A DNA stretch of 64,000 bases from contig NC_067207.1 in NCBI RefSeq assembly GCF_026262505.1, forward strand, positions 24,582,082 to 24,646,081. The letters are read 5' to 3'. The notes beneath the pieces were generated by a model that was not told the DNA's origin, made no database searches, and saw only the letters and a list, made by a program, of their open reading frames with translations. A program made the position numbers and the translations under genes. The DNA is from Trichomonas vaginalis G3 (Eukaryota; Parabasalia; Trichomonadida; Trichomonadidae). Below, piece by piece: positions 19,706-29,010 of the stretch (the first letter of the stretch is position 1; each line of letters begins with the position of its first letter).

Positions 19706-19826
19706 CACCCTTAAACATTTCAATTCAATTTCAATTAAGATTAATAAAAATAATATGATTATCATTTTAGGCATCTAAATCCATGATTTATTTTGTGATA
19801 AAACCAAAAAGTGTAAAAAATCAAAA

Positions 19827-22800
19827 ATGCTTCGAACTAATTATTTTATATATTCACTTTTGTTTAAGCATATCCAGCTGCAAAGTGATGCTACAATTGA
19901 TGGAACTACTTTAACAGTAACTACATTAGCTGATTATCAATCAATCAGTTCAAATATCACTGAATCTCAGATACAAACACTCATCATTCAAGGAGAAGAT
20001 GTTTCATTCACTACTGTTGATAAAATCGATAATTTGGCTATATCTAAATTAGTAGTTAATTCTACGACGACAACAACTCTTGGAGAATCATTATTCCAAA
20101 ATAACAAATACATTAAAACAGTTGAATTATCCGAACATGTAACTACAATCAAATCATATTGCTTTGATCACTCTTCAATTGAATCAATAAATTTAGAACA
20201 CGTTACAACTTTCGAATCTTATACATTTAGGGCCTGTAACAAGCTTACAGATCTCTCAGTTTACACTGCTAATATACCAGATTACTTCGCTACCGGCAGT
20301 ACTAATCTCAAAAATGTAAATTTGAACGAAGAGAATGTAGTTATTGGCCAATATGCATTCCATGATTGCACATCATTATCTGATCTTAACTATTCCAAGA
20401 TCATTTCTTACGGAAAATACAGTTTTGCCTATTCATCAATCAAAAAAGTTGCAATTTCACCAGGTGTCACTTTAATTGATGAAAGAGCGTTTTACTGTTC
20501 ACAAATAATATCAATAGACTTCCAAGAAAGAACAGATTCCCTTACATTATCTTCAGAATCTTTTTCAAATTTATTAATTACAAGAATTGACTTACCATCA
20601 AACTTTGTATTATCTTCAAAGACATTCTGTAAGAATTCCAAGCTTGTTTCTGTTGTTTTGACTTATGATTATGATACAATTCCTTCTGAATGCTTTTCTA
20701 GTTGTTTTTCATTGAAGTTTTTCACAGCACCAGGCTTACAAACACTAAATGAGAAGGTATTTTACAATTGCAAGTCCTTGAAATCGATTTCGACAAGTAA
20801 TTTGACGGAAGTTGGAAATTCTTGTTTTTCTTATTGTGAAAGTTTAGAAATATCTGTTCCTGTGAATATTTCAACCATTGGAGATTACGCTTTCTCATAT
20901 TGTTCCAAAGTAAATTTGCCAAGAATTTCAAATACGTCAGTTTTAGGAAAATATTCATTTTTGGGTTGTTCGAATTTACAAAAACTTTATTTGAGATTTT
21001 CTTTCGGACAAGGATGTTTCCAAGGCTGCCAAAAGGTTACAGACATCATTTTCGAAAATCCTGTAACAGAAATTCCTGACTTCGCTTTTTGTAATTGTTC
21101 AAGTTTACAAAAAGTGTCATTTAATACTAATTTGACAAAAATAAGAAAATACAGTTTCTCTAGTTGCAATCTGAATAATTTAGTTAGTTTAAGATACGTT
21201 GAAACTATTGATGATTACGCATTTTCTTATACAAAAATCACTTCACTTTTATTTTCAAATTTAGTTTCAATTTCAGAATTTTCTTTTTATGGCGTAAACT
21301 CAATAACAAAAATAACTTTAGCTAAAGATTGTGCATATTTCGATGCATTGCCATTCGCTCAAACATCAGGAATTTCTATTGTTACTGAATTAAAACCAAG
21401 AAATGTTTCAATAACTGATGATAATTTGTTGATTTTGAATGGAAATACATTGATTTGTTTGCTTCCTGAATATTCTTCATCATCTTTCACGATTCCTGAA
21501 GAAATTACTACAGTTCAAAAAGGTTTCTTGGCTTTGGCAAAAAAGGTTAAAACCGTGGAAGTGTCAAATGACATCAACTTAAATAAATTGTCTTTTTATG
21601 GATCTCCTTATGTAAAAGAAGTCAAAATCAGATTCGAAAAAACTGCTTTTTCTGAAGATGAAACTGATATTTTGCCAAGTAATTTCTTTGCAAATTCTGA
21701 CAGTTTACAAACTGTTACAATTACAACGCCAATAGCAGCATTAGGAGAACAATGTTTTACTAATTGTCTGAAACTCAAAACATTGAATTTACCACAAGAA
21801 TGTCAAACATTCCAAAGCAAAGTTTTTTACAATTGTCAGAAATTGTCAACAGTAAATTTGACTTTTGTCAATAGTTTGTATCCTAATTGCTTCGAAAATG
21901 CTGGAATAACAACAATCAATCTCTCTAATTTCAAGCATTTGAATGAAAGTTTATTCAAAGATTGTAAATCTCTCAAAACTGTTGACTTTACAACTATTCA
22001 ATTTATTGGAGACAATTGTTTTGAAAATTGTGAAAAACTATCGAAAGTAGAAATCACTCATTCCATTAATTTAGGAGATAAAGTCTTTTTGAATTGTATT
22101 GGCTTGAAAACAGCTGTTTTAAGTGGTTTGTATTCGATTCCTGATTATTGTTTCGATGGATGTGAGAAATTAAATTCTGTTTCATTCAGTGACAATCTTT
22201 ATTTGATCGGTTCATATTCATTCAGAAAATGCAACATGAAAGAAATCATAGTTCCAGATAAAACTGTATCAATAGGTGTCCAAGCTTTCTCTTATTGTCC
22301 AAAACTTAAAAAAGTGACAATCGGAATTGGAATTACTCAATTTTCTGATGATGATAAATGGTTCATTGGATCATCTGTTGAGAAGTTGAATTTGCCATCA
22401 TCATTGGTTGACATTTCCCAGAATTCGTTGAATAAATTGTTCAATGTTAAGACGATTAATTTCTCTCCAGAAAGTCGTCTTTATAAATTTGAAACGAACT
22501 CTTTAATCAACAAATTCTCAAATGCATTTTACACAACCGTTGGTAAATTGTCACTTTTGTTTACCATTCCAGAAAATGTTGAAGAAATTGATTGGTCAGG
22601 CTACAAACGTGAGAAGTTTATTGAAGAAACGCATGTTGCTTTCGACCAAACATTTTATGACAGTGATTACAGAGGTTCCATATTAAAAGTTCCATCATCT
22701 GTTAAAATAATTGAAGGAACAAACGATGAAACATCTATTTATAAGATTTGCTATGAAGGAAAATACTTCCAAGATGGTGAATTCGATATAACAAAGAAAG

Positions 22801-23027
22801 TTGTTACTGATGATTACAATAATCCTTTGTTTAGTGATGATGTTTATGAAGTTGAAAAATGCAAGAAATCTCTTCCTGATGAATATAAATGGAGACATAT
22901 CCATGGATTGTCAAGTGCAGAGATTGGATTGATAGCATTTTGCGCTTCTGCTTTGTTCTTAATCATCTTATTCATTATCCTCTATTTTGTTTGTCCTTTC
23001 GGTGGTGGTGGAAAATACAAAGTATAA
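19827..23027 (+). CDS. BspA-like leucine-rich-repeat surface protein
   Basis: 1066-residue uninterrupted ORF. From about residue 70 to 900 it is built of roughly 23-residue BspA/TpLRR (LRR_5) units with the recurring pattern F.xC.xL..v.l......I....F, for example IPDYCFDGCEKLNSVSF. Near the end, residues about 1033-1055 (IGLIAFCASALFLIILFIIL) form one membrane span followed by a short Gly/Lys tail, so the repeat domain should face outward. A cleavable signal is plausible at the N-terminus but not strong. BspA-like proteins form one of the largest trichomonad surface families and are linked to adhesion. The ATG at 19827 is preceded at 19821 by TCA, which could be an initiator-like start. It lies between two Mavericks and next to a second surface gene. 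Confidence 0.92.
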   Translation: MLRTNYFIYSLLFKHIQLQSDATIDGTTLTVTTLADYQSISSNITESQIQTLIIQGEDVSFTTVDKIDNLAISKLVVNSTTTTTLGESLFQNNKYIKTVELSEHVTTIKSYCFDHSSIESINLEHVTTFESYTFRACNKLTDLSVYTANIPDYFATGSTNLKNVNLNEENVVIGQYAFHDCTSLSDLNYSKIISYGKYSFAYSSIKKVAISPGVTLIDERAFYCSQIISIDFQERTDSLTLSSESFSNLLITRIDLPSNFVLSSKTFCKNSKLVSVVLTYDYDTIPSECFSSCFSLKFFTAPGLQTLNEKVFYNCKSLKSISTSNLTEVGNSCFSYCESLEISVPVNISTIGDYAFSYCSKVNLPRISNTSVLGKYSFLGCSNLQKLYLRFSFGQGCFQGCQKVTDIIFENPVTEIPDFAFCNCSSLQKVSFNTNLTKIRKYSFSSCNLNNLVSLRYVETIDDYAFSYTKITSLLFSNLVSISEFSFYGVNSITKITLAKDCAYFDALPFAQTSGISIVTELKPRNVSITDDNLLILNGNTLICLLPEYSSSSFTIPEEITTVQKGFLALAKKVKTVEVSNDINLNKLSFYGSPYVKEVKIRFEKTAFSEDETDILPSNFFANSDSLQTVTITTPIAALGEQCFTNCLKLKTLNLPQECQTFQSKVFYNCQKLSTVNLTFVNSLYPNCFENAGITTINLSNFKHLNESLFKDCKSLKTVDFTTIQFIGDNCFENCEKLSKVEITHSINLGDKVFLNCIGLKTAVLSGLYSIPDYCFDGCEKLNSVSFSDNLYLIGSYSFRKCNMKEIIVPDKTVSIGVQAFSYCPKLKKVTIGIGITQFSDDDKWFIGSSVEKLNLPSSLVDISQNSLNKLFNVKTINFSPESRLYKFETNSLINKFSNAFYTTVGKLSLLFTIPENVEEIDWSGYKREKFIEETHVAFDQTFYDSDYRGSILKVPSSVKIIEGTNDETSIYKICYEGKYFQDGEFDITKKVVTDDYNNPLFSDDVYEVEKCKKSLPDEYKWRHIHGLSSAEIGLIAFCASALFLIILFIILYFVCPFGGGGKYKV

Positions 23028-23181
23028 AAACAAATTTAAATTGTTATATTTTAAACAACCATTTATATTTTTTCATATTTTCATTTTAAGGATATTCTTT
23101 GGTCTGACATGTGTTATCTTTATATATTTTAAACTTTTGATTATGCAATCGAAGAACGTTGTAAACTTTTCAAAAAATTGA

Positions 23182-23938
23182 GTGAAACGGTTTTATAGAT
23201 TTTATCTGACTTTTTATCCTATTGAAGGTGAACCAAATGCCTATCGAGTAATTGGCTCAGGCCCACTCGAAAAATTATCTCAGCACAAGGAAGCTGTCAA
23301 ACTTTCTTTTCAAGGCTACAATTCAACTGTATCAGCATGTTTATCAAATTATAAAAATCTCGCTAATGTAGAATTTGATGATGCATTAATTGTTATTGAT
23401 AATTTTTTGCTTTCCAGTACTCAAATTGTTACTTTTAATATACCGAAAAATGTAAAAAAATTAGTAGGAAATCCGTTTGACGAGGGACTCCCAGTACAAT
23501 TAATCTCTGTAGATCCTGAGAATAAATTTTTTGTTTCAAAAAACGGAGCTCTTTACTCCAGAGATATGAAAATTCTGTATTCAATTTTTGGAGGAAATGG
23601 AATGGAATATTTTGTCGTTCCTAATTCTGTAGAACTGATCGAAGTTGGAGGAATATCAAAATCAAACACTCTGAAAATCATTATTATTCCTTTCATCTGT
23701 CAAAACAATTAAAGGGTTTAATTTTATTCGTATTCCACGTGTGGAATTTGTTGAAATCCAAAATGATAAAGATTCTATTTATATAAACCCTGATGGTCTT
23801 CTTGATGAATCCTATAAAAATAGTTCAATATTTCATTATTTACCCATTAAAATGCCGAAATCTAATATGATCTGTAATTCCATTTATTTGAAGTTTTATT
23901 TTCATTATTTATTGGTTATAGAAATAAATGTTTCCTAA
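23182..23938 (+). pseudogene. BspA-like LRR gene remnant
   Basis: Downstream of the large BspA-like gene is a host reading frame with no ATG at its start. It carries BspA-type repeats, including the typical NKFFVSKNGALYSRDMKIL turn and YFVVPNSVELIEVGG. At about 23695 the coding phase shifts by one: LRR-like coding (RIPRVEFVEIQNDKD) continues in another frame to about 23800, after which similarity fades. No membrane segment follows. It is most likely a truncated, frameshifted family member, perhaps from tandem duplication, although its sequence is not a close copy of its neighbour. Confidence 0.7.
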
Positions 23939-24468
23939 GAACGCAATCTGTTTGTATAATGTTGTAGGTTCAGGAACCATTCAGATGTTAATGAGAATAT
24001 TTTGTTTCTCCACTATGCATGTCTATTACACAACTAGATCTTCATGAAAAAATAAAAGGAAATTAAGAGACTATACAAATTCTATGCACTAGGAGCCTTA
24101 AAAAAGTTTGAAATCATGAAATGTTAAATTACAGAGCTGAATTAATAGGTAGACAAGAAAGTTAATGAAAAGAACTCACAAATTTGCAAATTTTACTACG
24201 AAGGATAAATTCAGATGAAATTCTTTCATTACTTAAATAAAATTACTACAAATCTCAAAGCTAAATACTATCTTACTTAAATTGAATAAATTGGAATAAG
24301 ATGATAAAATATGATCAAATATTCATGTTAAAATACTTCTAAAATATAATACAAACAGATGTAATATTTATTAAATAACAATTAACGCTGTATCCGCATA
24401 AATATTTTTGAAATAATTTCAAATGATTTGCTCCTTTGATACATTGAGCATTTTTGAGAATAGAATCA
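23939..24468. other. Intergenic, no gene seen
   Basis: AT-rich sequence between the BspA-like remnant and the convergent surface gene. I see no ORF, repeat or structured element of note. Confidence 0.6.
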
Positions 24469-25896
24469 TTATTCTTCTTCGTTATCTGTATCGGTTTTAT
24501 AAGGGAAATTCTGTTCTTGACTCTCATATAAAATAATATGAGTTTCTGTGTCAATTTTAACTTTGAAATCTTGTGGAATATCATCAGATTCACTTGGTAC
24601 ATCACCGATATCAACAACTTCACGTGTTCTCAGCTTTCTTCTATGTCTAATCAAACAAATAATTGCAAGAGCGATTAAACCAATAAGAATCAAGTCTCCA
24701 ACAACAAGCAATGATATTTTAAGTACATCCCACTTCTTGTACGTCTCAAATGCAACTGTTGTGTTAATTATTGTGTAAGATTCAGTTTTTGAGAGTTCAA
24801 CTGTTTCAGTTGTTGCATAAACTGTTTTTTCTCCACCTCCTTCTACAATTGTTACATAAGAGTAGTTCATAAATGTTTGAATTAGAACCATAGATTCGGT
24901 TTTTGTTTCAACTAATGTGTATAAGTACGTTGTTGTGACTCCTTCACGTCTCTTGTATGTTGGAAATGGTGTTTGATCGTTAGCTACCCTTTTAATGTAT
25001 TTCTTTTTTTCATCAATCAAATTCATTATAGAAAGTCTCAAATCTGAGTGTGTTTTGTTAATAATATTACCATAAAATGGCATTTTAGATATAATTGTGT
25101 TATTAATTAATGATATATTCGATAAATAAAGAGATGAATTTTGATTTGCAAGAATTAAAGCAGAATTTGCAAAGTTTTTAGAGAATAATATTGATTTTAC
25201 CTCATGTTTATCAGTATTATAATGAATAATACAGTCTGCTTTATTGCAATTGAACGATGAAAGGCAAATCTGTGATTTTCCGTCAAATACTGTAATCGCA
25301 GCACATTTCTGGCTATTACAAGAAGTAATGTTCCAGCTCACTGAGTATAAATTACTTTGAAGATCATAAATCACAGATTCTCCATTGATTTTACCGCAAT
25401 CAATTGCAGAAAAACTATCTATATGTATTGAATCGCAATTTGTGGCATAAAGCAAAATACCCTTTGTATTACAGTTACATGATAAACCGAAATTTCTGAA
25501 TAAAATTGCATTTTTAAAACAACTTAGAGATATGGCACTACCGTAATTGCCATTATCATATGTATTGAATTCGATGAAACTGCAATCTTCAATCGAAATG
25601 TTTGAATTTCTTGAATTTTCATTGTAGATAATTGCTGAATTTTGAAGATATTTAAATTCTGTAGATTCGATAACAATATTATTGCCTATTAAAAAATTTG
25701 AATCATACTGTTCAGTGATTTGGTAACCTTTCTTGGTATAAATTGTAAATGAACGTGTTAAAAATAGAGAAGTTCTTGATAAGCTGAGATACGTATGCAA
25801 CAAAACTATAGAGATCATCGTATATACAGCGATTGCTCTCCATCTTAATTGAAATATCCCTAAAAACTGCATGAAAGATTTCTGAAACGGATACAT
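24469..25896 (-). CDS. Single-pass surface protein, beta-helix (Pmp-like) type
   Basis: 475 residues from the first ATG (MYPFQKSFMQF). An alternative start at 25818 (MISIVLLHTYLSL) would put a signal-like hydrophobic stretch at the very N-terminus. Residues about 70-290 have irregular repeats with Cys/Ser/Asn-rich strands (ISIEDCSFIEFN, NCDSIHIDSFSAIDCG), typical of right-handed parallel beta-helix proteins of the trichomonad Pmp-like family. A Thr-rich stalk (EKTVYATTETVELSKTES) precedes one membrane span (about 393-415, LLVVGDLILIGLIALAIICL) and an acidic cytoplasmic tail of about 60 residues starting RHRRKLR. Probably a glycosylated surface protein. The family name is inferred from architecture. 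Confidence 0.75.
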   Translation of the reverse strand: MYPFQKSFMQFLGIFQLRWRAIAVYTMISIVLLHTYLSLSRTSLFLTRSFTIYTKKGYQITEQYDSNFLIGNNIVIESTEFKYLQNSAIIYNENSRNSNISIEDCSFIEFNTYDNGNYGSAISLSCFKNAILFRNFGLSCNCNTKGILLYATNCDSIHIDSFSAIDCGKINGESVIYDLQSNLYSVSWNITSCNSQKCAAITVFDGKSQICLSSFNCNKADCIIHYNTDKHEVKSILFSKNFANSALILANQNSSLYLSNISLINNTIISKMPFYGNIINKTHSDLRLSIMNLIDEKKKYIKRVANDQTPFPTYKRREGVTTTYLYTLVETKTESMVLIQTFMNYSYVTIVEGGGEKTVYATTETVELSKTESYTIINTTVAFETYKKWDVLKISLLVVGDLILIGLIALAIICLIRHRRKLRTREVVDIGDVPSESDDIPQDFKVKIDTETHIILYESQEQNFPYKTDTDNEEE

Positions 25897-26401
25897 TGAA
25901 AATTAATTTTTCTGAAAATATAAATGTTGAATTCAACTATATTTAAATTTTAACTTAAAATTTAAGAATTAATTTTGGAAAATTTTTGTGTGAATCTTAT
26001 TTTCATTTTCAAAAAACTACAACATGATGTTTGTTCAGTGTATCTTGTTTCGTATTCTATGTGCCGGAAAAAGAATCGATAACCTATTCAAAAATTTCCT
26101 TACATCAAAGTTTATCCGCTTTTGTAAAGTTGTGGTTACAGGTGCGAGATTTGAAATATTAGACCACAATGAATTTTAATATATTCTACATGATCAAATG
26201 AAAATATTTTTACAATCATTAAACTTTCTTTTCCGCAAAATTCGAAGAATTGAATCTTTTCTTTCATTAATTTCAGAAATATCTAGCTAATCATGTAGAT
26301 TGTATGAATAATTCGAATTATTTAACTATGATATCTTAACAACACCCTTATTTCTATTCTCAATACGCAAATTCCAGGATAAAATAGGTAATTCAATCAA
26401 A
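25897..26401. other. Intergenic to the Maverick insertion point, no gene seen
   Basis: Presumed promoter region of the minus-strand surface gene followed by AT-rich host DNA. No supported feature. Confidence 0.5.
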
Positions 26402-26406
26402 GATTG
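26402..26406 (+). repeat. Target-site duplication of copy B, left
   Basis: GATTG directly abuts the A-tract of the left terminal repeat and is repeated at 51058-51062 after the right T-tract. A 5-6-bp duplication is expected for Maverick integration. Confidence 0.85.
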
Positions 26407-26460
26407 AAAAAAAAAAAAAAGGTAGTGGGGCTTCCAGGGGCTGCGCCCCTTCTAGCCCCT
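26407..26460 (+). repeat. Left terminal repeat of copy B
   Basis: A 14-A tract is followed by GGTAGT and a nested hairpin at 26427-26459: outer arms GGGGCT/AGCCCC and inner arms GGGGC/GCCCC around TGC. The right end at 51007-51057 has the same plan with inner arms GGCAC/GTGCC. Confidence 0.85.
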
Positions 26461-26510
26461 AAAAAACCTAGAGGAGAACTAAAAAATTATATAGTAAGAA
26501 ATTAAAGTTT

Positions 26511-27695
26511 TTATTCGATAAGAACGACATCGCTATCGTTTTCTTCTTCCTCCTCCTCTTCTTCATAGTCAGTATCTGATGGCTCTTTGTCAGCCACATG
26601 ACCAGCAACAAATATTGAGACAAATTGTTTCTTTGGTTTTGTTAGCAGGAACTTTTGATGGTCGTAGAACACGAATTCTACATTTTGAAAATGTTGTGCT
26701 GAGTATTCTGTGAAATGGGAAATTGGAATTGGTTCTCCCATGCCAAAACCAGCAATGGACGCGAACAAAACATCGTCTTCGACTCTTGCAGGTTTGTCAA
26801 TTGCAACAGTAGTTATTATGTGAGGTTTTCCTTCACATCCTGCAAGAGATTGTACATGATAGATTGCTTTTTCTTCTCCCTCAGGAACTGAAAGTGTGAA
26901 ATGGAACGAGAGTTCTCCATATTCATTTGCTTCTTCGTAATAGTTGTATGTTGTAGGATACACCAATTGAAATTTTCCTATTCTTGTTTCCCTCAGGTGT
27001 TGTCTATATTGCTTGGGAAAACATAAAATAAATTGCTCTATAGCTTGTGTTGCTATTAGATTAGTTGTAACTGGTAATTTTGAGGCGAAAAGGTCTACAA
27101 GAACACCGGGATTTTTTATGTCGTTTTCAATTGGTTTAAGAGATTCTATGACTTTGTTAAACATTTCACTATAATCTGTGTTGTCTTCGACCCCCCAATT
27201 GTTAAGAAGTTTATACAACAATTTCAGTCTTTTCATGGCGTATTTTCTTTGAATGGATTCGGGTAGCGAGAGGTTACAGTCGTCGGTTTGTGTTTCGTTA
27301 CTCGAATATTGTTCAAGAGAAATTAAATCTTGAAATTGTGCTCTTGTTAACATACTTGTAGAACTATGTGAAACTTGTTCTGGTGCTGGTTGTAAATCTG
27401 TTTCAGATGTTTCTGTTGTGTTTTGAGAAGAAGAAGAACTCAAATTGTTGGACAATTTGTCTTGAATTGTAGAACTATGTGAAACTTGTTCTGGTGCTGT
27501 TTGGACAACTGTATCTGTTGTGTTTTGAGAAGAAGAACTCAAATTGTTGGACAAATTGTCTTGAATTGTATGAGGAAGTTGCTTTGGTATTATAGGAGGT
27601 CGTAAGGGTTTTGAGAATGGTGAGACATAAGTTGTAGGAACTTTAACTGCAGAGGTAGTCGACGAATTGTTTGCGACACTTTTTCTTCCTTCCAT
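26511..27695 (-). CDS. Left-end Maverick protein of unknown function
   Basis: 394 codons, open. The N-terminal third is Ser/Thr/Gln-rich and contains two copies of a roughly 36-residue repeat (NNLSSSSQNTT...APEQVSHSSTIQD). The central and C-terminal parts look globular (ELSFHFTLSVPEGEEKAIYH, FVFYDHQKFLLTKPKKQFVS). It ends in an acidic run (about ten Glu) followed by DSDVVLIE, which resembles a SUMO-interaction motif. No known family is recognised. It is transcribed toward the left end, opposite the capsid block, from the spacer at 27696-28166. Confidence 0.7.
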   Translation of the reverse strand: MEGRKSVANNSSTTSAVKVPTTYVSPFSKPLRPPIIPKQLPHTIQDNLSNNLSSSSQNTTDTVVQTAPEQVSHSSTIQDKLSNNLSSSSSQNTTETSETDLQPAPEQVSHSSTSMLTRAQFQDLISLEQYSSNETQTDDCNLSLPESIQRKYAMKRLKLLYKLLNNWGVEDNTDYSEMFNKVIESLKPIENDIKNPGVLVDLFASKLPVTTNLIATQAIEQFILCFPKQYRQHLRETRIGKFQLVYPTTYNYYEEANEYGELSFHFTLSVPEGEEKAIYHVQSLAGCEGKPHIITTVAIDKPARVEDDVLFASIAGFGMGEPIPISHFTEYSAQHFQNVEFVFYDHQKFLLTKPKKQFVSIFVAGHVADKEPSDTDYEEEEEEEENDSDVVLIE

Positions 27696-28166
27696 TATGA
27701 AAAATAAACTGTTTTTTTCGGACTACTCATAGAAAAGTTTAAAATAAACGGTTTTTACCAACGGAGACCCCCTCTATTTTTTTATTTTATTTAATAGTTA
27801 CCGTTGGCAAACCGTTCCATCTCAAATATTGAATGAACTATAAACGTTTTTTGTTTTCTATATATACTTTTTTGTCCAACGGTAAAACTTTTTACACAAC
27901 GGTTTTTGAGAGTCGTCGCCGTTGACTTTTTTGTAGAGCACTCAAAATAGTATAACTTTGTCCGGACAAGTAAGGGTCTATCGTCGCTACAGGAAAAGTT
28001 ACAGGCGTTCCAAGGAAGTATACTTTGAGAAGCCTTTTCCCCTTATAGAATGAGATAGGACGGTTATTTTACAAAACTGACAACACTTTGACCGAGTAGT
28101 TTTTTGTGCTGAACAAAAAGTGTCATATAAACATCTGTCAAAAACCGCTTTTTAACTTCACTTAAA
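27696..28166. promoter_or_regulatory. Divergent spacer with CAACGG cluster
   Basis: 471 bp between the divergent left-end gene and capsid block, without an ORF. Five CAACGG/CCGTTG motifs lie at 27759, 27801, 27877, 27897 and 27919, plus AACGG variants nearby. CAACGG fits the YAACKG consensus of Myb-type DNA-binding proteins. It is likely a bidirectional control region. Confidence 0.5.
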
Positions 28167-28718
28167 ATGCCACGTAAGCTACGTAAGAATATACGTAAGA
28201 GGAAGGGAGCATTGAAACATCCAATAGTAAAACTGACACCACAACAACAGTTGCAACAACAAATGATGAATGACCCCACTATGTTGCAACAAATGTCAAG
28301 CAACCCTATGCTTTTAAACCGAGTTATTGGTGCACAGAGTGGAGGTTTAAGAGCGGCACTTTTAGCGAAAATGGCAGGCTATGGTGGAGCTGCAGACGGA
28401 ACAGCTTATAACCCTCAAAGTCAAATGAATTTGAGTTCACTCAAAAATCAAATAACAGATGTCAAAAAGTCAAACATAGACATACAGAAACAAATAAGTG
28501 AAAACGAAAAGAAACTAGAATATGACAGACACACAAAGAAACTCAATGAGTTAAACGTAGAGAAAAAGAAGAAAGAAGAACAACTGAAAGAACTAAGTAC
28601 AGAGGAATATGCGAAAAAAGTGTCAGAAAAAGCAGCAGAAGTAGCAAAAATGGAACAAGATGTTATAAATTTGAAAAACCATACTACTCAATATAAAGTA
28701 CTGAAAGATGAAGAATAA
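28167..28718 (+). CDS. Basic/coiled-coil capsid-block protein
   Basis: 183 codons. A strongly basic N-terminus (MPRKLRKNIRKRKGALKHP) recalls adenovirus core proteins. A Gln/Met/Leu-rich segment (LQQQMMNDPTMLQQMSSNP) and a long Lys/Glu coiled coil from about residue 95 to the end (EKKKKEEQLKELSTEEYAKK) follow. First plus-strand gene of the capsid block. It may be part of a larger broken locus with the next two reading frames. A DNA-packing or scaffold role is inferred. Confidence 0.6.
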   Translation: MPRKLRKNIRKRKGALKHPIVKLTPQQQLQQQMMNDPTMLQQMSSNPMLLNRVIGAQSGGLRAALLAKMAGYGGAADGTAYNPQSQMNLSSLKNQITDVKKSNIDIQKQISENEKKLEYDRHTKKLNELNVEKKKKEEQLKELSTEEYAKKVSEKAAEVAKMEQDVINLKNHTTQYKVLKDEE

Positions 28719-28741
28719 AACAAAAAGCCCTGAAGACATAT

Positions 28742-28957
28742 ATGGATAGCGATGAGTATAAAAAAGAAGTTGAAGCAAATGTAAAGGCAGAAAAACTTTT
28801 ACAGTTGCAAAACCAAACCGTACAGTATGAAAACTTAGCACAAGAAAGTAAAAATAACGACGCAGCCATGCAAAAGGCAATGAAAAGCGCAGAATATATA
28901 AAAGCTAATAATGACTGGTTAGATGCCCAAGCCAACGCAAAGCAGCCCAACTTATAG
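28742..28957 (+). pseudogene. Coiled-coil capsid-block segment
   Basis: 71-codon helical, Lys/Glu/Ala/Gln-rich frame between two larger coiled-coil frames, with similar composition. Probably belongs to a broken locus together with its neighbours. Confidence 0.5.
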
Positions 28958-29010
28958 GGTCAATAAGGACAAAAATACAAGCGGATGAAGACAGTTCAAA
29001 TGAAGCTTTA

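Larger units (their letters stand above)
17446..19710. mobile_element. Possible DNA transposon with TTAA-flanked 8-bp termini
   Basis: GGGTGCAC at 17446-17453 and its reverse complement GTGCACCC at 19703-19710 are each flanked outside by TTAA (17442-17445, 19711-19714). That is what a TTAA-targeting element would leave. The termini are short, beyond 8 bp the similarity is patchy, and no transposase ORF is present. If real, the hAT-like element is nested inside it. Apart from these repeats I see no gene in 17389-18253. Confidence 0.3.

Noticed and set aside
20722-21169. Minus-strand ORFs inside the BspA-like gene
   Set aside because: Antisense to a long, well-supported repeat protein; no start context or domain.
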